Positions 15,239-25,401 of a DNA stretch of 37,772 nucleotides are shown in pieces. Numbering within the stretch: position 1 is the first letter of the stretch; each line of letters begins with the position of its first letter. The DNA is from Actinomycetota bacterium (GTDB taxonomy: Bacteria > Actinomycetota > Thermoleophilia > Gaiellales > Gaiellaceae): the NCBI GenBank assembly GCA_005885245.1, contig VAWR01000106.1, positions 1-37,772 on the forward strand. The letters run 5' to 3'. Below the pieces are notes generated by a model. It searched no databases. It had not been told where the DNA came from and saw nothing but the letters and a program-made list of their open reading frames with translations. Both the position numbers and the translations under genes were made by a program.

Positions 15239-15249
15239 CGGCAAACGCG

Positions 15250-15675
15250 ATGGTGACTGCCGGCTGGGAACGAATCTGCCTCGATCAGCGGCGACATGTC
15301 GTCGTGCTCGCGGGTCCATTGCTGCGTGCGTCCGGGCTCGCGGTCGTGGGAATCGGGTGCATGGCCGTCGGCTGGCCGGCCTCGATCGCAGGTGTGATCC
15401 TGCAAACGCTCGCGGCTGCGATCGCCCTGCGCGCCGTGTGGACCTGGGAGCGGACGCGTGTCGTCCTGACGACCGAGAAGCTGTTCGTCGTGCACGGAAC
15501 GTTGCGTCGACGGGCCGCCGCAGTCAGGCTATCGCGCCTCGGCGCGGTCGAGATCGAGCAAGGGCTCGCAGGGCGCCTCCTCGGGTACGGGACGATCGTC
15601 GCCGGCGATCTGGAGATCACCTACGTGCCGGAGCCTCGCCGCGTCTACGGCCTCGTCGAGCGTCTCGACCGCTGA
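15250..15675 (+). CDS. Membrane protein with bacterial PH (YdbS-like) domain
   Basis: A 141-residue protein with two hydrophobic helices (about 18-62: VVVLAGPLLRASGLAVVGIG; ASIAGVILQTLAAAIALRAV). A compact beta-rich domain follows with TRVVLTTEKLFVVHGTLRRR and AVRLSRLGAVEIEQGLAGRL, the pattern of YdbS/bPH2 domains (TEKRLIVRRG...I..V..I...Q...). Such proteins sit at the inner membrane face and their role is poorly known. It lies upstream of an ABC exporter with its own likely promoter, 21 bases away. The start is ATG 15250. Confidence 0.7.
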   Translation: MVTAGWERICLDQRRHVVVLAGPLLRASGLAVVGIGCMAVGWPASIAGVILQTLAAAIALRAVWTWERTRVVLTTEKLFVVHGTLRRRAAAVRLSRLGAVEIEQGLAGRLLGYGTIVAGDLEITYVPEPRRVYGLVERLDR

Positions 15676-15684
15676 CGGCCGCCG

Positions 15685-15690
15685 TAGGAT
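15685..15690 (+). promoter_or_regulatory. -10 box TAGGAT for the ABC exporter operon
   Basis: TAGGAT lies 6 bases before GTG 15697, in the 21-bp gap after the PH-like gene. No Shine-Dalgarno sequence is present. The placement predicts a leaderless mRNA for the two-gene ABC operon. Confidence 0.4.
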
Positions 15691-15696
15691 CACGAC

Positions 15697-16581
15697 GTGA
15701 TCGAGGTCGTCGATCTGCGGAAGCGCTATCGCAAAGCGACGGCCGTCGACGGACTGACGTTCATGGTTCGCGACGGCTGCATCTCCGGCTTCCTCGGTCC
15801 GAATGGAGCAGGCAAGACGACCACCCTGCGGATCCTGCTCGGTCTCGTGCATCCGACCTCGGGCAGAGCCACGATCGACGGGCACCGCTACCGTGCGCTC
15901 GAGCGTCCGCTCGGACGTGTCGGCGCGGTTCTGGAAGCGTCCAACTATCATCCGAAGCGATCCGGCCGAAATCATCTGCGCGCATTGGCTGCGGCCGGCG
16001 AGATCCAGCCCGCTCGCATTGACGAGTTGCTCGACTTCGTCGGACTGGGGAGGGCCGGTCGGCGCGCGGTCGGCGGCTACTCACTCGGGATGCGCCAGCG
16101 GCTGAGCGTCGCAGGCGCGTTGCTCGGCGATCCCCAGATCCTCCTGCTGGACGAGCCGGCAAACGGACTCGACCCCGAAGGAATCCGCTGGCTGCGTGAT
16201 TTCCTACGCGGGTTCGCCGGCGAGGGAAAGACTGTGTTCATCTCGAGCCACGTGCTGGGTGAGATGCAGCAGCTCGTCGACGAGGTCGTGATCATCCATC
16301 ACGGACGGCTCGTCGCCCACGAGACGGTCGGGGAGCTGACGGCGCGTGCCGCGGGCGGTACGCGATTGCGCTCACCGCAGGCGGCCCGTCTCCGCGAGGC
16401 GCTGGAGCGGGAGGGGATCGATGCTCGGGGCGAGGGCGACCGCCTCGTCACGGCGGCGCCGTCGGAACGCGTCGGCGAGGTCGCGGCTGCGAACGGCATC
16501 GTCCTGCACGAGCTCGCAGCCGACACGGCTTCGCTCGAAGAGGCGTTCCTCGAGTTGACGGCCGGCGGGGGAATCGAATGA
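15697..16581 (+). CDS. ABC exporter ATP-binding protein
   Basis: A 294-residue nucleotide-binding subunit with Walker A GPNGAGKTT, a Q-loop region (VGAVLEASNYHPKRSGRNHL), signature YSLGMRQRLS, Walker B ILLLDEPANGLDPEG and the H-loop VFISSHVLGEM. The C-terminal 80 residues (after about 215) form the accessory domain of DrrA/BcrA-type ATPases. It powers export through the permease encoded next; the ATGA overlap at 16578-16581 shows tight coupling. Bacitracin/daunorubicin-type exporters are the nearest class, but the substrate cannot be inferred. The GTG start at 15697 gives the usual VIEVVDLRKRY opening. Confidence 0.93.
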   Translation: MIEVVDLRKRYRKATAVDGLTFMVRDGCISGFLGPNGAGKTTTLRILLGLVHPTSGRATIDGHRYRALERPLGRVGAVLEASNYHPKRSGRNHLRALAAAGEIQPARIDELLDFVGLGRAGRRAVGGYSLGMRQRLSVAGALLGDPQILLLDEPANGLDPEGIRWLRDFLRGFAGEGKTVFISSHVLGEMQQLVDEVVIIHHGRLVAHETVGELTARAAGGTRLRSPQAARLREALEREGIDARGEGDRLVTAAPSERVGEVAAANGIVLHELAADTASLEEAFLELTAGGGIE

Positions 16582-17288
16582 GCGCTCTCCTCCGCTCCGA
16601 GCTGCTGAAGGTACGGACGGTCAGAACGTTTCTCTGGCTCGCTCTGGCGAGCGTCGCCCTCGTCGTCATCGCCTCGATCTCGGTATCGGCCTCGACCGGT
16701 GCGATCGGATCGGCTTCGGATGACCGCTCCGTCGCGCAAATCGCCGCGATCGCGCTGATCTTTTCCCTGATCGGCGGGATCATCGTGATGGCGGGTGAGG
16801 TCACACACGGAACGGTCACCCAAACTCTGCTCGCAACGCCTGTTCGCGAGCGCATCGTGCTCGCAAAGGCGGTCGTGGCTGCGCTCATCGCGATCGGGTT
16901 TGCGCTCGTGGCCGAGCTGCTCGTCCTTGCGATCACGGTGCCCGGTGCATCCCTCGATTTCCACAACGCCAGGCTCGTGTTCCTCGGCATCCTGATCGCC
17001 GCCCCGCTGGCCGCCGTGCTCGGAGTCGGCCTCGGCGGAGTGGTCAAGAGCCAGGGGTCCGGCATCGCGGTCAGCCTCGTGTGGCTCCTGATCGGCGAGC
17101 ACATCGTCCTGCTGATCAGCGAGTCGGCCTCGAAGTACTCGCCGGGGAGGGCGTTCGCGGCGCTTGCCTCCGGCGAGCGCTCCGGCCACGTGCTCCTCGG
17201 CATGAGCGCGGGCGGCTTGGCATCCGTGGTCTGGGCCGTCGCGTTCGTCTCCTTCGGGCTGCTGGTCTTCCTCCGCCGCGATGTCTAG
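16578..17288 (+). CDS. ABC-2 type permease
   Basis: A 236-residue membrane protein with about six helices: FLWLALASVALVVIASISVS, IAAIALIFSLIGGIIVMAGE, VVAALIAIGFALVAELLVLA, FLGILIAAPLAAVLGVGLGG, SLVWLLIGEHIVLLI and VVWAVAFVSFGLLVFL. The EVTHGTVTQTLLATPVRERI loop is characteristic of ABC-2 permeases working with DrrA/BcrA-type ATPases. It overlaps the ATPase gene by 4 bases (ATGA). This junction reads ATGAGCG, the same 7-mer that flanks element B elsewhere, but it is uninterrupted here. Confidence 0.88.
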   Translation: MSALLRSELLKVRTVRTFLWLALASVALVVIASISVSASTGAIGSASDDRSVAQIAAIALIFSLIGGIIVMAGEVTHGTVTQTLLATPVRERIVLAKAVVAALIAIGFALVAELLVLAITVPGASLDFHNARLVFLGILIAAPLAAVLGVGLGGVVKSQGSGIAVSLVWLLIGEHIVLLISESASKYSPGRAFAALASGERSGHVLLGMSAGGLASVVWAVAFVSFGLLVFLRRDV

Positions 17289-17324
17289 AATCCCGCATCG
17301 GAAGCGGGCTTGCGGACGACAAAA

Positions 17325-17338
17325 CGAACGCTTGTTCG
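17325..17338. promoter_or_regulatory. LexA (SOS) box upstream of uvrA
   Basis: CGAACGCTTGTTCG is an exact CGAAC-N4-GTTCG palindrome, the Gram-positive and actinobacterial LexA/DinR operator form. It ends 16 bases before the uvrA -10 box, so bound LexA would cover the -35 region (TTGTTC at 17333-17338). This predicts damage-inducible uvrA. No equivalent box is seen before uvrB. Confidence 0.8.
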
Positions 17339-17354
17339 ATCCGATCCGCCCGGC

Positions 17355-17360
17355 TAAACT
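17355..17360 (+). promoter_or_regulatory. -10 box TAAACT of uvrA
   Basis: TAAACT lies 9 bases before the uvrA ATG (17370) and 16 bases after a TTGTTC -35-like hexamer inside the SOS box. The predicted start site is at or within about two bases of the ATG. Confidence 0.55.
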
Positions 17361-17369
17361 GGACAAGTT

Positions 17370-20210
<2,841 letters not shown>

Positions 20211-20211
20211 G

Positions 20212-20877
20212 GTGTCCGCGCGGGCCGACGCGCGCACGCGCAGCGAGGAGAAGGCGTGGTTTCTGCGGGCGCTGCTAGTCCTGCAGGACCCCCGTCCGGT
20301 CTTCGCCGCCCTGCGTGACGACTCGGACGAGGTTGCGGAAACCCGGCAGGACGCCGCCGGCGCGATCGTCTGGCTCGCCGGCATCGCCGCGGTCCTGGCC
20401 ACCACGGTTGCGAGCAAGCTGCTCGACGACGTCGAGATGGACGCCTCGCTGGTCGCGGTCTGGGCCTTCTTCGCCGGCGGCCTCTACGGCTTCGGCCTGT
20501 ACCTGGTCGTGGGCAAGGTCTTCCACGTCGCGCTGCGGCGGCTCGGTGGCCGCGGTAGCTTCCGGGGCGCGCGCCACGTGCTCGCGTTCGCAGCCGCGCC
20601 GATCGCGCTCGCGCTCTTCATCTACTGGCCGGTCCGGATTGCGCTCTACGGCGAGGACGCTTTCCGCACAGGCGGCGCGGACGGTGGCACCGCGGGGACG
20701 GCCCTGTCATGGGTGTTCTACGGCTTCGTGCTCTGGGCACTCGCCCTTCTCGTCGTCGGCGTTCGAACCGTGCACGGCTGGAGCTGGAGCCGCTCGCTGG
20801 CCGGCGTCGCGTTCGCGGCGTCGATTGCGGCGGCGCTAGCCGTCACCGTGAGCGTGCTCTACGCGCTCGGCGGCTGA
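20212..20877 (+). CDS. Yip1-domain membrane protein
   Basis: A 221-residue protein. The soluble N-terminus (about 50 residues: RALLVLQDPRPVFAALRDDS) has the 'DP...F..L' opening of Yip1 domains, and five hydrophobic helices follow (GAIVWLAGIAAVLATTV through AASIAAALAVTVSVLYALGG). Bacterial Yip1-domain proteins are uncharacterised membrane proteins. GTG 20212 begins one base after the uvrA stop, which suggests cotranscription, although no link to repair is known. The 3' end overlaps the end of convergent panB by 42 bases. Confidence 0.7.
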   Translation: MSARADARTRSEEKAWFLRALLVLQDPRPVFAALRDDSDEVAETRQDAAGAIVWLAGIAAVLATTVASKLLDDVEMDASLVAVWAFFAGGLYGFGLYLVVGKVFHVALRRLGGRGSFRGARHVLAFAAAPIALALFIYWPVRIALYGEDAFRTGGADGGTAGTALSWVFYGFVLWALALLVVGVRTVHGWSWSRSLAGVAFAASIAAALAVTVSVLYALGG

Positions 20878-21711
20878 CGAGAACAGCTCGAGCTCTTCCT
20901 CCGGCATCGCATAGGTGTGCTCTGGAGCCGGATACGAGCCGTTCCGGACCTCCTCCGCGTAGGTCTCGAGCGCCCCGCGGATCGATTCCGCCAGCTGCGC
21001 GTAGCGCTTGACGAAGCGCGGAGCCCGGCCCTCGGTCAGGCCGAGCAGATCGTGGTAGACGAGGACCTGCCCGTCGCACTCGCCGCCGGCGCCGATCCCG
21101 ATCGTGGGAACCGTCAGCGCCTCGGTGATGCGGGCCGCCACCACGGTCGGCACCGCCTCGAGCACGACGGAGAAGCAGCCTGCCGCCTCCAGTGCAAGCG
21201 CATCCGACAACAGCCTCCGCGCACGGGCAGCGGTGCGGCCCTGCGTCTTGAACCCGCCGAGCATCGTCTCGGTCTGCGGCGTGAGGCCCACGTGCCCCAT
21301 CACCGGAATGCCCGCAGCGACGATCGCCGCCGCGCGTGAGAGCGACGGACCGGCACCCTCGAGCTTGACCACGTCCGCGCCGCCTTCCTTGACGAAGCGG
21401 ACCGCGTTACGCACCGCCTCGTCGTCCGAGACGTTGTAGCTGCCGAACGGCATGTCGCCGACAACGAGTGGACGTTCGACCGTGCGTGCGACGGTGCGCG
21501 TGAGGAACAGCATCTCGTCCATCGTCACCGGCACGGTGCTGTCGTGGCCGAGCACCACCATCGCCGCCGTGTCGCCCACCAGCAAGACGTCGATTCCGGC
21601 CTCCTCGGCCAGACGCGCCCCCGGCGCGTCGTAGGCGGTGACCATGACGATCTTGTCGCCGCGTTCCTTCATGGCCGCGAGATCGGTGAGCGTGAGCTTG
21701 CCCGGTTTCAC
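20836..21711 (-). CDS. panB: 3-methyl-2-oxobutanoate hydroxymethyltransferase
   Basis: A 291-residue enzyme that makes ketopantoate from ketoisovalerate and 5,10-methylene-THF, the first committed step of pantothenate synthesis. Recognisable blocks are MVTAYDAPGARLAEEAGIDV, LLVGDTAAMVVLGHDSTVPV, MPFGSYNVSDDEA, VKLEGAG, GHVGLTPQ, the catalytic-Glu motif VLEAVP and TIGIGAGGECDGQVLV. GTG 21711 (VKPGKLTLTDLAAMK) overlaps the panC stop as GTGA. The C-terminus is longer than in E. coli PanB by about 25 residues (ELFSSAAERVEHAHGDG) and runs over the end of the convergent Yip1 gene. Confidence 0.95.
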   Translation of the reverse strand: MKPGKLTLTDLAAMKERGDKIVMVTAYDAPGARLAEEAGIDVLLVGDTAAMVVLGHDSTVPVTMDEMLFLTRTVARTVERPLVVGDMPFGSYNVSDDEAVRNAVRFVKEGGADVVKLEGAGPSLSRAAAIVAAGIPVMGHVGLTPQTETMLGGFKTQGRTAARARRLLSDALALEAAGCFSVVLEAVPTVVAARITEALTVPTIGIGAGGECDGQVLVYHDLLGLTEGRAPRFVKRYAQLAESIRGALETYAEEVRNGSYPAPEHTYAMPEEELELFSSAAERVEHAHGDG

Positions 21712-22496
21712 CTCAGTTCTCCTTCCAGGACGACGTTGTCGATCAAACGAGTAGCGCCGATTCGCGCGGCCGACGCGAGGAGGGTCGCGCCGCCGACATC
21801 GACGAGCTCGACGTAGTCGGGCTGCAGACCGTTCAGCGCCGCCTGCGCTACGGCGACGGGGTCGTCCCCGCGGGCGTGAGCGGCCTTGCCTGCCTCGAGG
21901 GCTCGGGGTAGCGCGAGCGCCCGCGCTCGTTCCTCCGACGAGAGATAGGCATTGCGCGACGACAGCGCGAGCCCGTCGACGTCGCGTACGGTCGGCAGGA
22001 CGCGTAGCTCGAGTGGAAGGTCGAGGTCGCGCACGAGACGACGCAGCACGGCGGCCTGCTGGGCGTCCTTCTGTCCGAAGTAGGCCACGTGGGGACGGAC
22101 GATGTTGAAGAGCTTGAGGCACACCGTCGCCACGCCGCGAAAGTGTCCCGGCCGCGCCTTGCCTTCGGCGCCTGTCTCCTCGACGTCGACCCAGGTTGCG
22201 AAGCCCTCCGGATAGAGCTCGCCCGGCTCCGGCGCGAAGAGGAAATCGACGCCCTCGCGCTCGGCAAGCCGCGCATCCTGTTCCTCGGTCCGTGGGTATC
22301 GGGCGAGGTCCTCGTTCAGGTCGAACTGCGCCGGGTTGACGAACAAGGACAGAACGACGACCTCGCAGTCGGCCCGCGCTGCACGAAGCAAGGACAGATG
22401 TCCGTCATGCAACGCGCCCATCGTCGGGACGAGCCCAATCCGCTTGGCGGGATCGATCGCTTCGCGAACCTCGCCGATCGTGCGCAGCGTCTTCAC
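21708..22496 (-). CDS. panC: Pantothenate synthetase
   Basis: A 262-residue ligase that joins pantoate and beta-alanine with ATP. Visible blocks are VPTMGALHDGHLSLLRAA (HIGH-type nucleotide site), SLFVNPAQFDLNEDL, RPGHFRGVATV, YFGQKDAQQ and LSSRNAYLS. The length is slightly short of E. coli PanC (about 283) but nothing essential is missing. The GTG start at 22496 overlaps the stop of the DUF2520 gene (GTGA), and its own stop overlaps panB, so the three genes are a tight operon. panD is not in the window. Confidence 0.95.
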   Translation of the reverse strand: MKTLRTIGEVREAIDPAKRIGLVPTMGALHDGHLSLLRAARADCEVVVLSLFVNPAQFDLNEDLARYPRTEEQDARLAEREGVDFLFAPEPGELYPEGFATWVDVEETGAEGKARPGHFRGVATVCLKLFNIVRPHVAYFGQKDAQQAAVLRRLVRDLDLPLELRVLPTVRDVDGLALSSRNAYLSSEERARALALPRALEAGKAAHARGDDPVAVAQAALNGLQPDYVELVDVGGATLLASAARIGATRLIDNVVLEGELR

Positions 22497-23245
22497 CGTG
22501 CCGTCGCCTCGCTGTGATCGCCGCGGCGGGCGAGGAGTCCCTCGGGGGAAACCTCCCGGTTTCCCCCTTCCCCTTCCACATGCGCGCGGAGCTGCGCTGT
22601 CGCGCGCGCCAGCATGTCGTACAGGGGCTCGAGCTCAGGTCTGGCAGCGCGAATCGCCTGCCGGTGAGCCTCGACGGTCGACCAGTCACCGCGCTCGATC
22701 GGCCCCGTCAGCTCGAAGCCGTTGTCGATCGTCCGCCGCATGAGCGGAACGAGCGCTTCGGAGGGAGCGCCGGCGGCGCGGAACAGCTCAGCGGCGACCT
22801 GGTGAAGCGTGACGAGGTAGTTCGACGCGATCGCAGCGCCCGCGTGGTAGAGCGGCCGGACTTCGTCCGCCAACTCGAATGGTCGGAGTCCGAGCGTCTC
22901 CGCGAGCCAGAACCCGGCGCGCCGCGCTTCTTCGGACTCGCTCGTGACGGCTGCCCAGGCGCCGTCGAGCTGCTCTGGTCCCCGCGCGCGCGTGAACGTC
23001 TGCAGTGGATGGACGCCGAAGCGCCGCCGGTGCGGCTCCAGTGCAGCCAGCGGCGTGGCGCCCGAGACGTGCGCAACCCAGGGCCCGGGCTCGACCTCGG
23101 CGGCGACCTCGGCGATCGCCTGGTCGGGCACACACAGCAGGACGAGGCCGGCAGGTTCACCGGCGGCGACGCCCCGCTCGCTCAGGCGAGCAGAGACGGC
23201 CGAGCCGACGCGGCCGGAACCGATGACTCTGACACTCTCGAACAC
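22493..23245 (-). CDS. Rossmann-fold DUF2520 protein, candidate ketopantoate-reductase-like enzyme
   Basis: A 250-residue protein beginning with an NAD(P)-binding glycine motif (VRVIGSGRVGSAVSARL). A short Rossmann half is followed by HVSGATPLAALEPH and GVHPLQTF, then a helical C-terminal domain (YHAGAAIASNYLVTLHQVAA) of the DUF2520/COG5495 type. It resembles ketopantoate reductase and 6-phosphogluconate dehydrogenase relatives. It heads the panC-panB operon, and no recognised panE is present, so ketopantoate reduction is a plausible but unproven role. GTG 23245 follows GGAGCTAGGA. The last roughly 26 residues (including GEGGNREVSPEG) are encoded by a hairpin of the element B family and look like an added tail. 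Confidence 0.8.
   Translation of the reverse strand: MFESVRVIGSGRVGSAVSARLSERGVAAGEPAGLVLLCVPDQAIAEVAAEVEPGPWVAHVSGATPLAALEPHRRRFGVHPLQTFTRARGPEQLDGAWAAVTSESEEARRAGFWLAETLGLRPFELADEVRPLYHAGAAIASNYLVTLHQVAAELFRAAGAPSEALVPLMRRTIDNGFELTGPIERGDWSTVEAHRQAIRAARPELEPLYDMLARATAQLRAHVEGEGGNREVSPEGLLARRGDHSEATAR
22544..22567. repeat. Element B-type hairpin inside the end of the DUF2520 gene
   Basis: GGGGGAAACC-TCCC-GGTTTCCCCC is a perfect 10-bp stem with a 4-base loop. It is the same hairpin class as the second hairpin of element B copies 1 and 2 (GAAACC-TCAC-GGTTTC and GGAACC-TCCC-GGTTCC). It lies about 50 bases before the stop/start overlap with panC and is read in frame. Confidence 0.7.
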
Positions 23246-23317
23246 TCCTAGCTCCAGTTCCGTAGCGGATACCGGGCCTAGGAAGGGTACATCGGCACTG
23301 GTACCCTGGCGTACCTC

Positions 23318-25147
23318 TTGGGTCGCCGCCTCCTTCCGGGGCTCTTGGTCGCCGTCGCGCTGTTCCTGCCGGGCAAGGCGCATGCGGCCATCTCCCTGAC
23401 CCCGTGTGCGGACAAGAGCGGCGTCGAGTGCGGCACGGTCGAAGTTCCGGTCGACCGCACCGGCGCGGTGCCGGGAACGATCGGTCTGCACGTCGAGGTG
23501 TTGCCGGCGTCGGGGGTGCCGCGCGGCACGATGTTCCTGATCGCCGGCGGCCCGGGCCAGGGATCTGCGGGCTCCTTCAACCTCGCACCGGGATTCAACC
23601 GGGATCTCATGCGGTTCCTCTTCCCCGGCTACACGCTCGTCGCCTTCGACAACCGCGGGACGGGTCAGTCGGGGGTCATCCGCTGCCCGGCCCTGCAGAC
23701 CGCGGTGAATCCGAGCGTCGAGGAGGACGCTGCCCTCGCACGTGATTGCGCTGCCATCATCGGCCCGCAGCGAGTGTTCTACGCGACCCGCGACCACGCG
23801 GAGGACATGGACGCCGTGCGCGCGGCGCTCGGCGTCGCCCGGATCGGTCTCTACGGCGTCTCCTACGGCACCAAGCTCGCGGTCGCCTACGCGCTCGCAC
23901 ACCCGGCCAACGTCGAGCGCGTCATCCTCGATTCGGTCGTCGTCCCGACGTATCCCGATCCCTTCGATCGGAACGTCTTGACGCAGATGCCCGCGACCCT
24001 GCGCAGGTTCTGCAGCGGCGGGTTCTGCCGGGGTGCGACCTCTGACTACGGGGGAGATGTCGCGAAGCTCGCGAACCGCCTCGAGGCGCGTCCGATCCGG
24101 GGAAAGATCATCGCTCCGAACGGAAGGCTCAGGTCGGTGCGGATGAACGGCGAGGACGTCATCTCGTTGATCATCGACGCGGACCTCTCGCCGGGCCTGG
24201 CCGCCGAGGCTCCGGCCGCGGTCCATGCGGCGCTTTCGGGCAACGCGCGGCCGCTGCTCCGCCTTCGGGACCTCGATCTGCGCTCCAACGAGCTCAAGGC
24301 CGAGGATCTCAGCTTCGGGCTCTACGCCGCCACGAATTGCGCCGACGGCCAGTTCCCGTGGACGCCTGAGACGCCTCCGTCGGCCCGCGCCGCCATCCTG
24401 CAGTCGACTGTCGCGGGCTTGCCGAGCGGAGCGTTCGGCCCGTTCGGCAACTGGGCCGGTCGGACCGGCAACGCGTTCTTCTGCGAGGAGTGGCCGTCCC
24501 CCGCGGGAAACACGCCGCTCGGGCCCGGGCCGCTGCCGAATGTCCCGATGCTCGCGATCAACGGCGGTTTCGATCTACGGACGCCGACCACGAACGCTCT
24601 CGCCGTCGTTTCGCAATTCCAGCAGGGGAGGTTGATCGAGGTGCCGGGCGTCGGACACAGCGTGACCGGGGCGGACGCCTCCTTCTGCTCGCAGCGCGCT
24701 CTCAGAGAGTGGATTCTCGGGACTCTCAACGCACCCAGACTCGCGTCGTGTCCGCGAGTTGCGCCGGTGGCCAAGGTGCTCGTGGCGTTTCCTCGAGCAC
24801 CCAGAAGACCCTCGGTGCAGTCGACCCTCGCCCTCGCAGCCAAGACCCTGCGCGAGGCCGAAGCCTCCTGGTGGCAGCTGAACCCGCCCGCGACGAGCCT
24901 GCGCGGTCTCTTCGGCGGCAAGCTCGTGCAGTTGAAGAAGGGCGACGGTTTCACGTTGGCGAGGTACGCCCTCGCTCCCGGCGTCTTCGTCACGGGCAAG
25001 GTTGCTTTCGCCGACATCGGCCCCCCGGCGACCTTCAAGGGAACGGTGAAGGTGTTCGGCCCGCGAGCGGTAGCCGGCACGCTCAAGCTCTCGAAGAAGT
25101 CGGTCTCCGGCAGGCTCGGCGGCCGGCCCGTCAAGGCCTCCTACTAG
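23318..25147 (+). CDS. Exported alpha/beta hydrolase (tripeptidyl aminopeptidase-like, S33 family)
   Basis: A 609-residue protein with a clear Sec signal (GRRLLPGLLVAVALFLPGKA, cut near AHA). The fold blocks are FLIAGGPGQGSAG (oxyanion loop), FDNRGTGQSG, nucleophile Ser182 in YGVSYGTKLAVAYALAHP, NGGFDLRTPTTNAL (acid) and GVGHSVTG (histidine). The cap-domain cysteines (FCSGGFCRG) and TAP-like C-terminal part match Streptomyces SlpD/E and tripeptidyl aminopeptidases. An extra C-terminal region of about 150 residues is beta-rich and unassigned. The start is TTG 23318, directly before the signal sequence; TACCCT at 23302-23307 may be its -10 box. It diverges from the DUF2520 gene. Confidence 0.85.
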   Translation: MGRRLLPGLLVAVALFLPGKAHAAISLTPCADKSGVECGTVEVPVDRTGAVPGTIGLHVEVLPASGVPRGTMFLIAGGPGQGSAGSFNLAPGFNRDLMRFLFPGYTLVAFDNRGTGQSGVIRCPALQTAVNPSVEEDAALARDCAAIIGPQRVFYATRDHAEDMDAVRAALGVARIGLYGVSYGTKLAVAYALAHPANVERVILDSVVVPTYPDPFDRNVLTQMPATLRRFCSGGFCRGATSDYGGDVAKLANRLEARPIRGKIIAPNGRLRSVRMNGEDVISLIIDADLSPGLAAEAPAAVHAALSGNARPLLRLRDLDLRSNELKAEDLSFGLYAATNCADGQFPWTPETPPSARAAILQSTVAGLPSGAFGPFGNWAGRTGNAFFCEEWPSPAGNTPLGPGPLPNVPMLAINGGFDLRTPTTNALAVVSQFQQGRLIEVPGVGHSVTGADASFCSQRALREWILGTLNAPRLASCPRVAPVAKVLVAFPRAPRRPSVQSTLALAAKTLREAEASWWQLNPPATSLRGLFGGKLVQLKKGDGFTLARYALAPGVFVTGKVAFADIGPPATFKGTVKVFGPRAVAGTLKLSKKSVSGRLGGRPVKASY

Positions 25148-25176
25148 GTAGTTTGGCGCCCGTCCGGTGACGCCCC

Positions 25177-25182
25177 TAAACT
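25177..25182 (+). promoter_or_regulatory. -10 box TAAACT before the FmdB-like gene
   Basis: TAAACT is followed by 9 bases and ATG 25192, the same box and spacing as at uvrA. A leaderless transcript is expected. It may drive the run of genes through tsaD, since the following gaps are absent or negative until element B. Confidence 0.45.
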
Positions 25183-25191
25183 GCCGGGGCG

Positions 25192-25401
25192 ATGCCGATG
25201 TACGAGTACGTCTGCATGAAGTGCGAGGCGCACTTCGAGGAGCTCGTTCGGGGCGATGAAGAGATCGCCTGCCCGCACTGCGGCGGGACGAAGGTCGCCC
25301 GGCAGCTTTCCACGTTCTCGATGATCGGCACCGCCGGGCAGACCGGCGCATTCGGTGGTGGCGGCGGTTGTTGCGGCGGATCGTGTGGCTGCGGTCACTG
25401 A
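25192..25401 (+). CDS. FmdB-type zinc-ribbon protein
   Basis: A 69-residue protein with MYEYVCMKCEAHFEELVRG and IACPHCGG, the CxxC...CxxC zinc ribbon of the FmdB family. A Gly-rich tail ends in extra cysteines (GGCCGGSCGCGH). Family members are called putative regulators; FmdB was named from a formamidase/acetamidase regulatory gene, and the function is generally unknown. The Cys-rich tail may bind additional metal. The 3' end overlaps the start of the uracil-DNA glycosylase gene. Confidence 0.85.
   Translation: MPMYEYVCMKCEAHFEELVRGDEEIACPHCGGTKVARQLSTFSMIGTAGQTGAFGGGGGCCGGSCGCGH

Noticed and set aside
23246-24226. N-terminal extension of the DUF2520 frame
   Set aside because: The frame is open far upstream, but the extension is antisense to the exported hydrolase. 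The Rossmann motif begins right after GTG 23245, which has a ribosome site.
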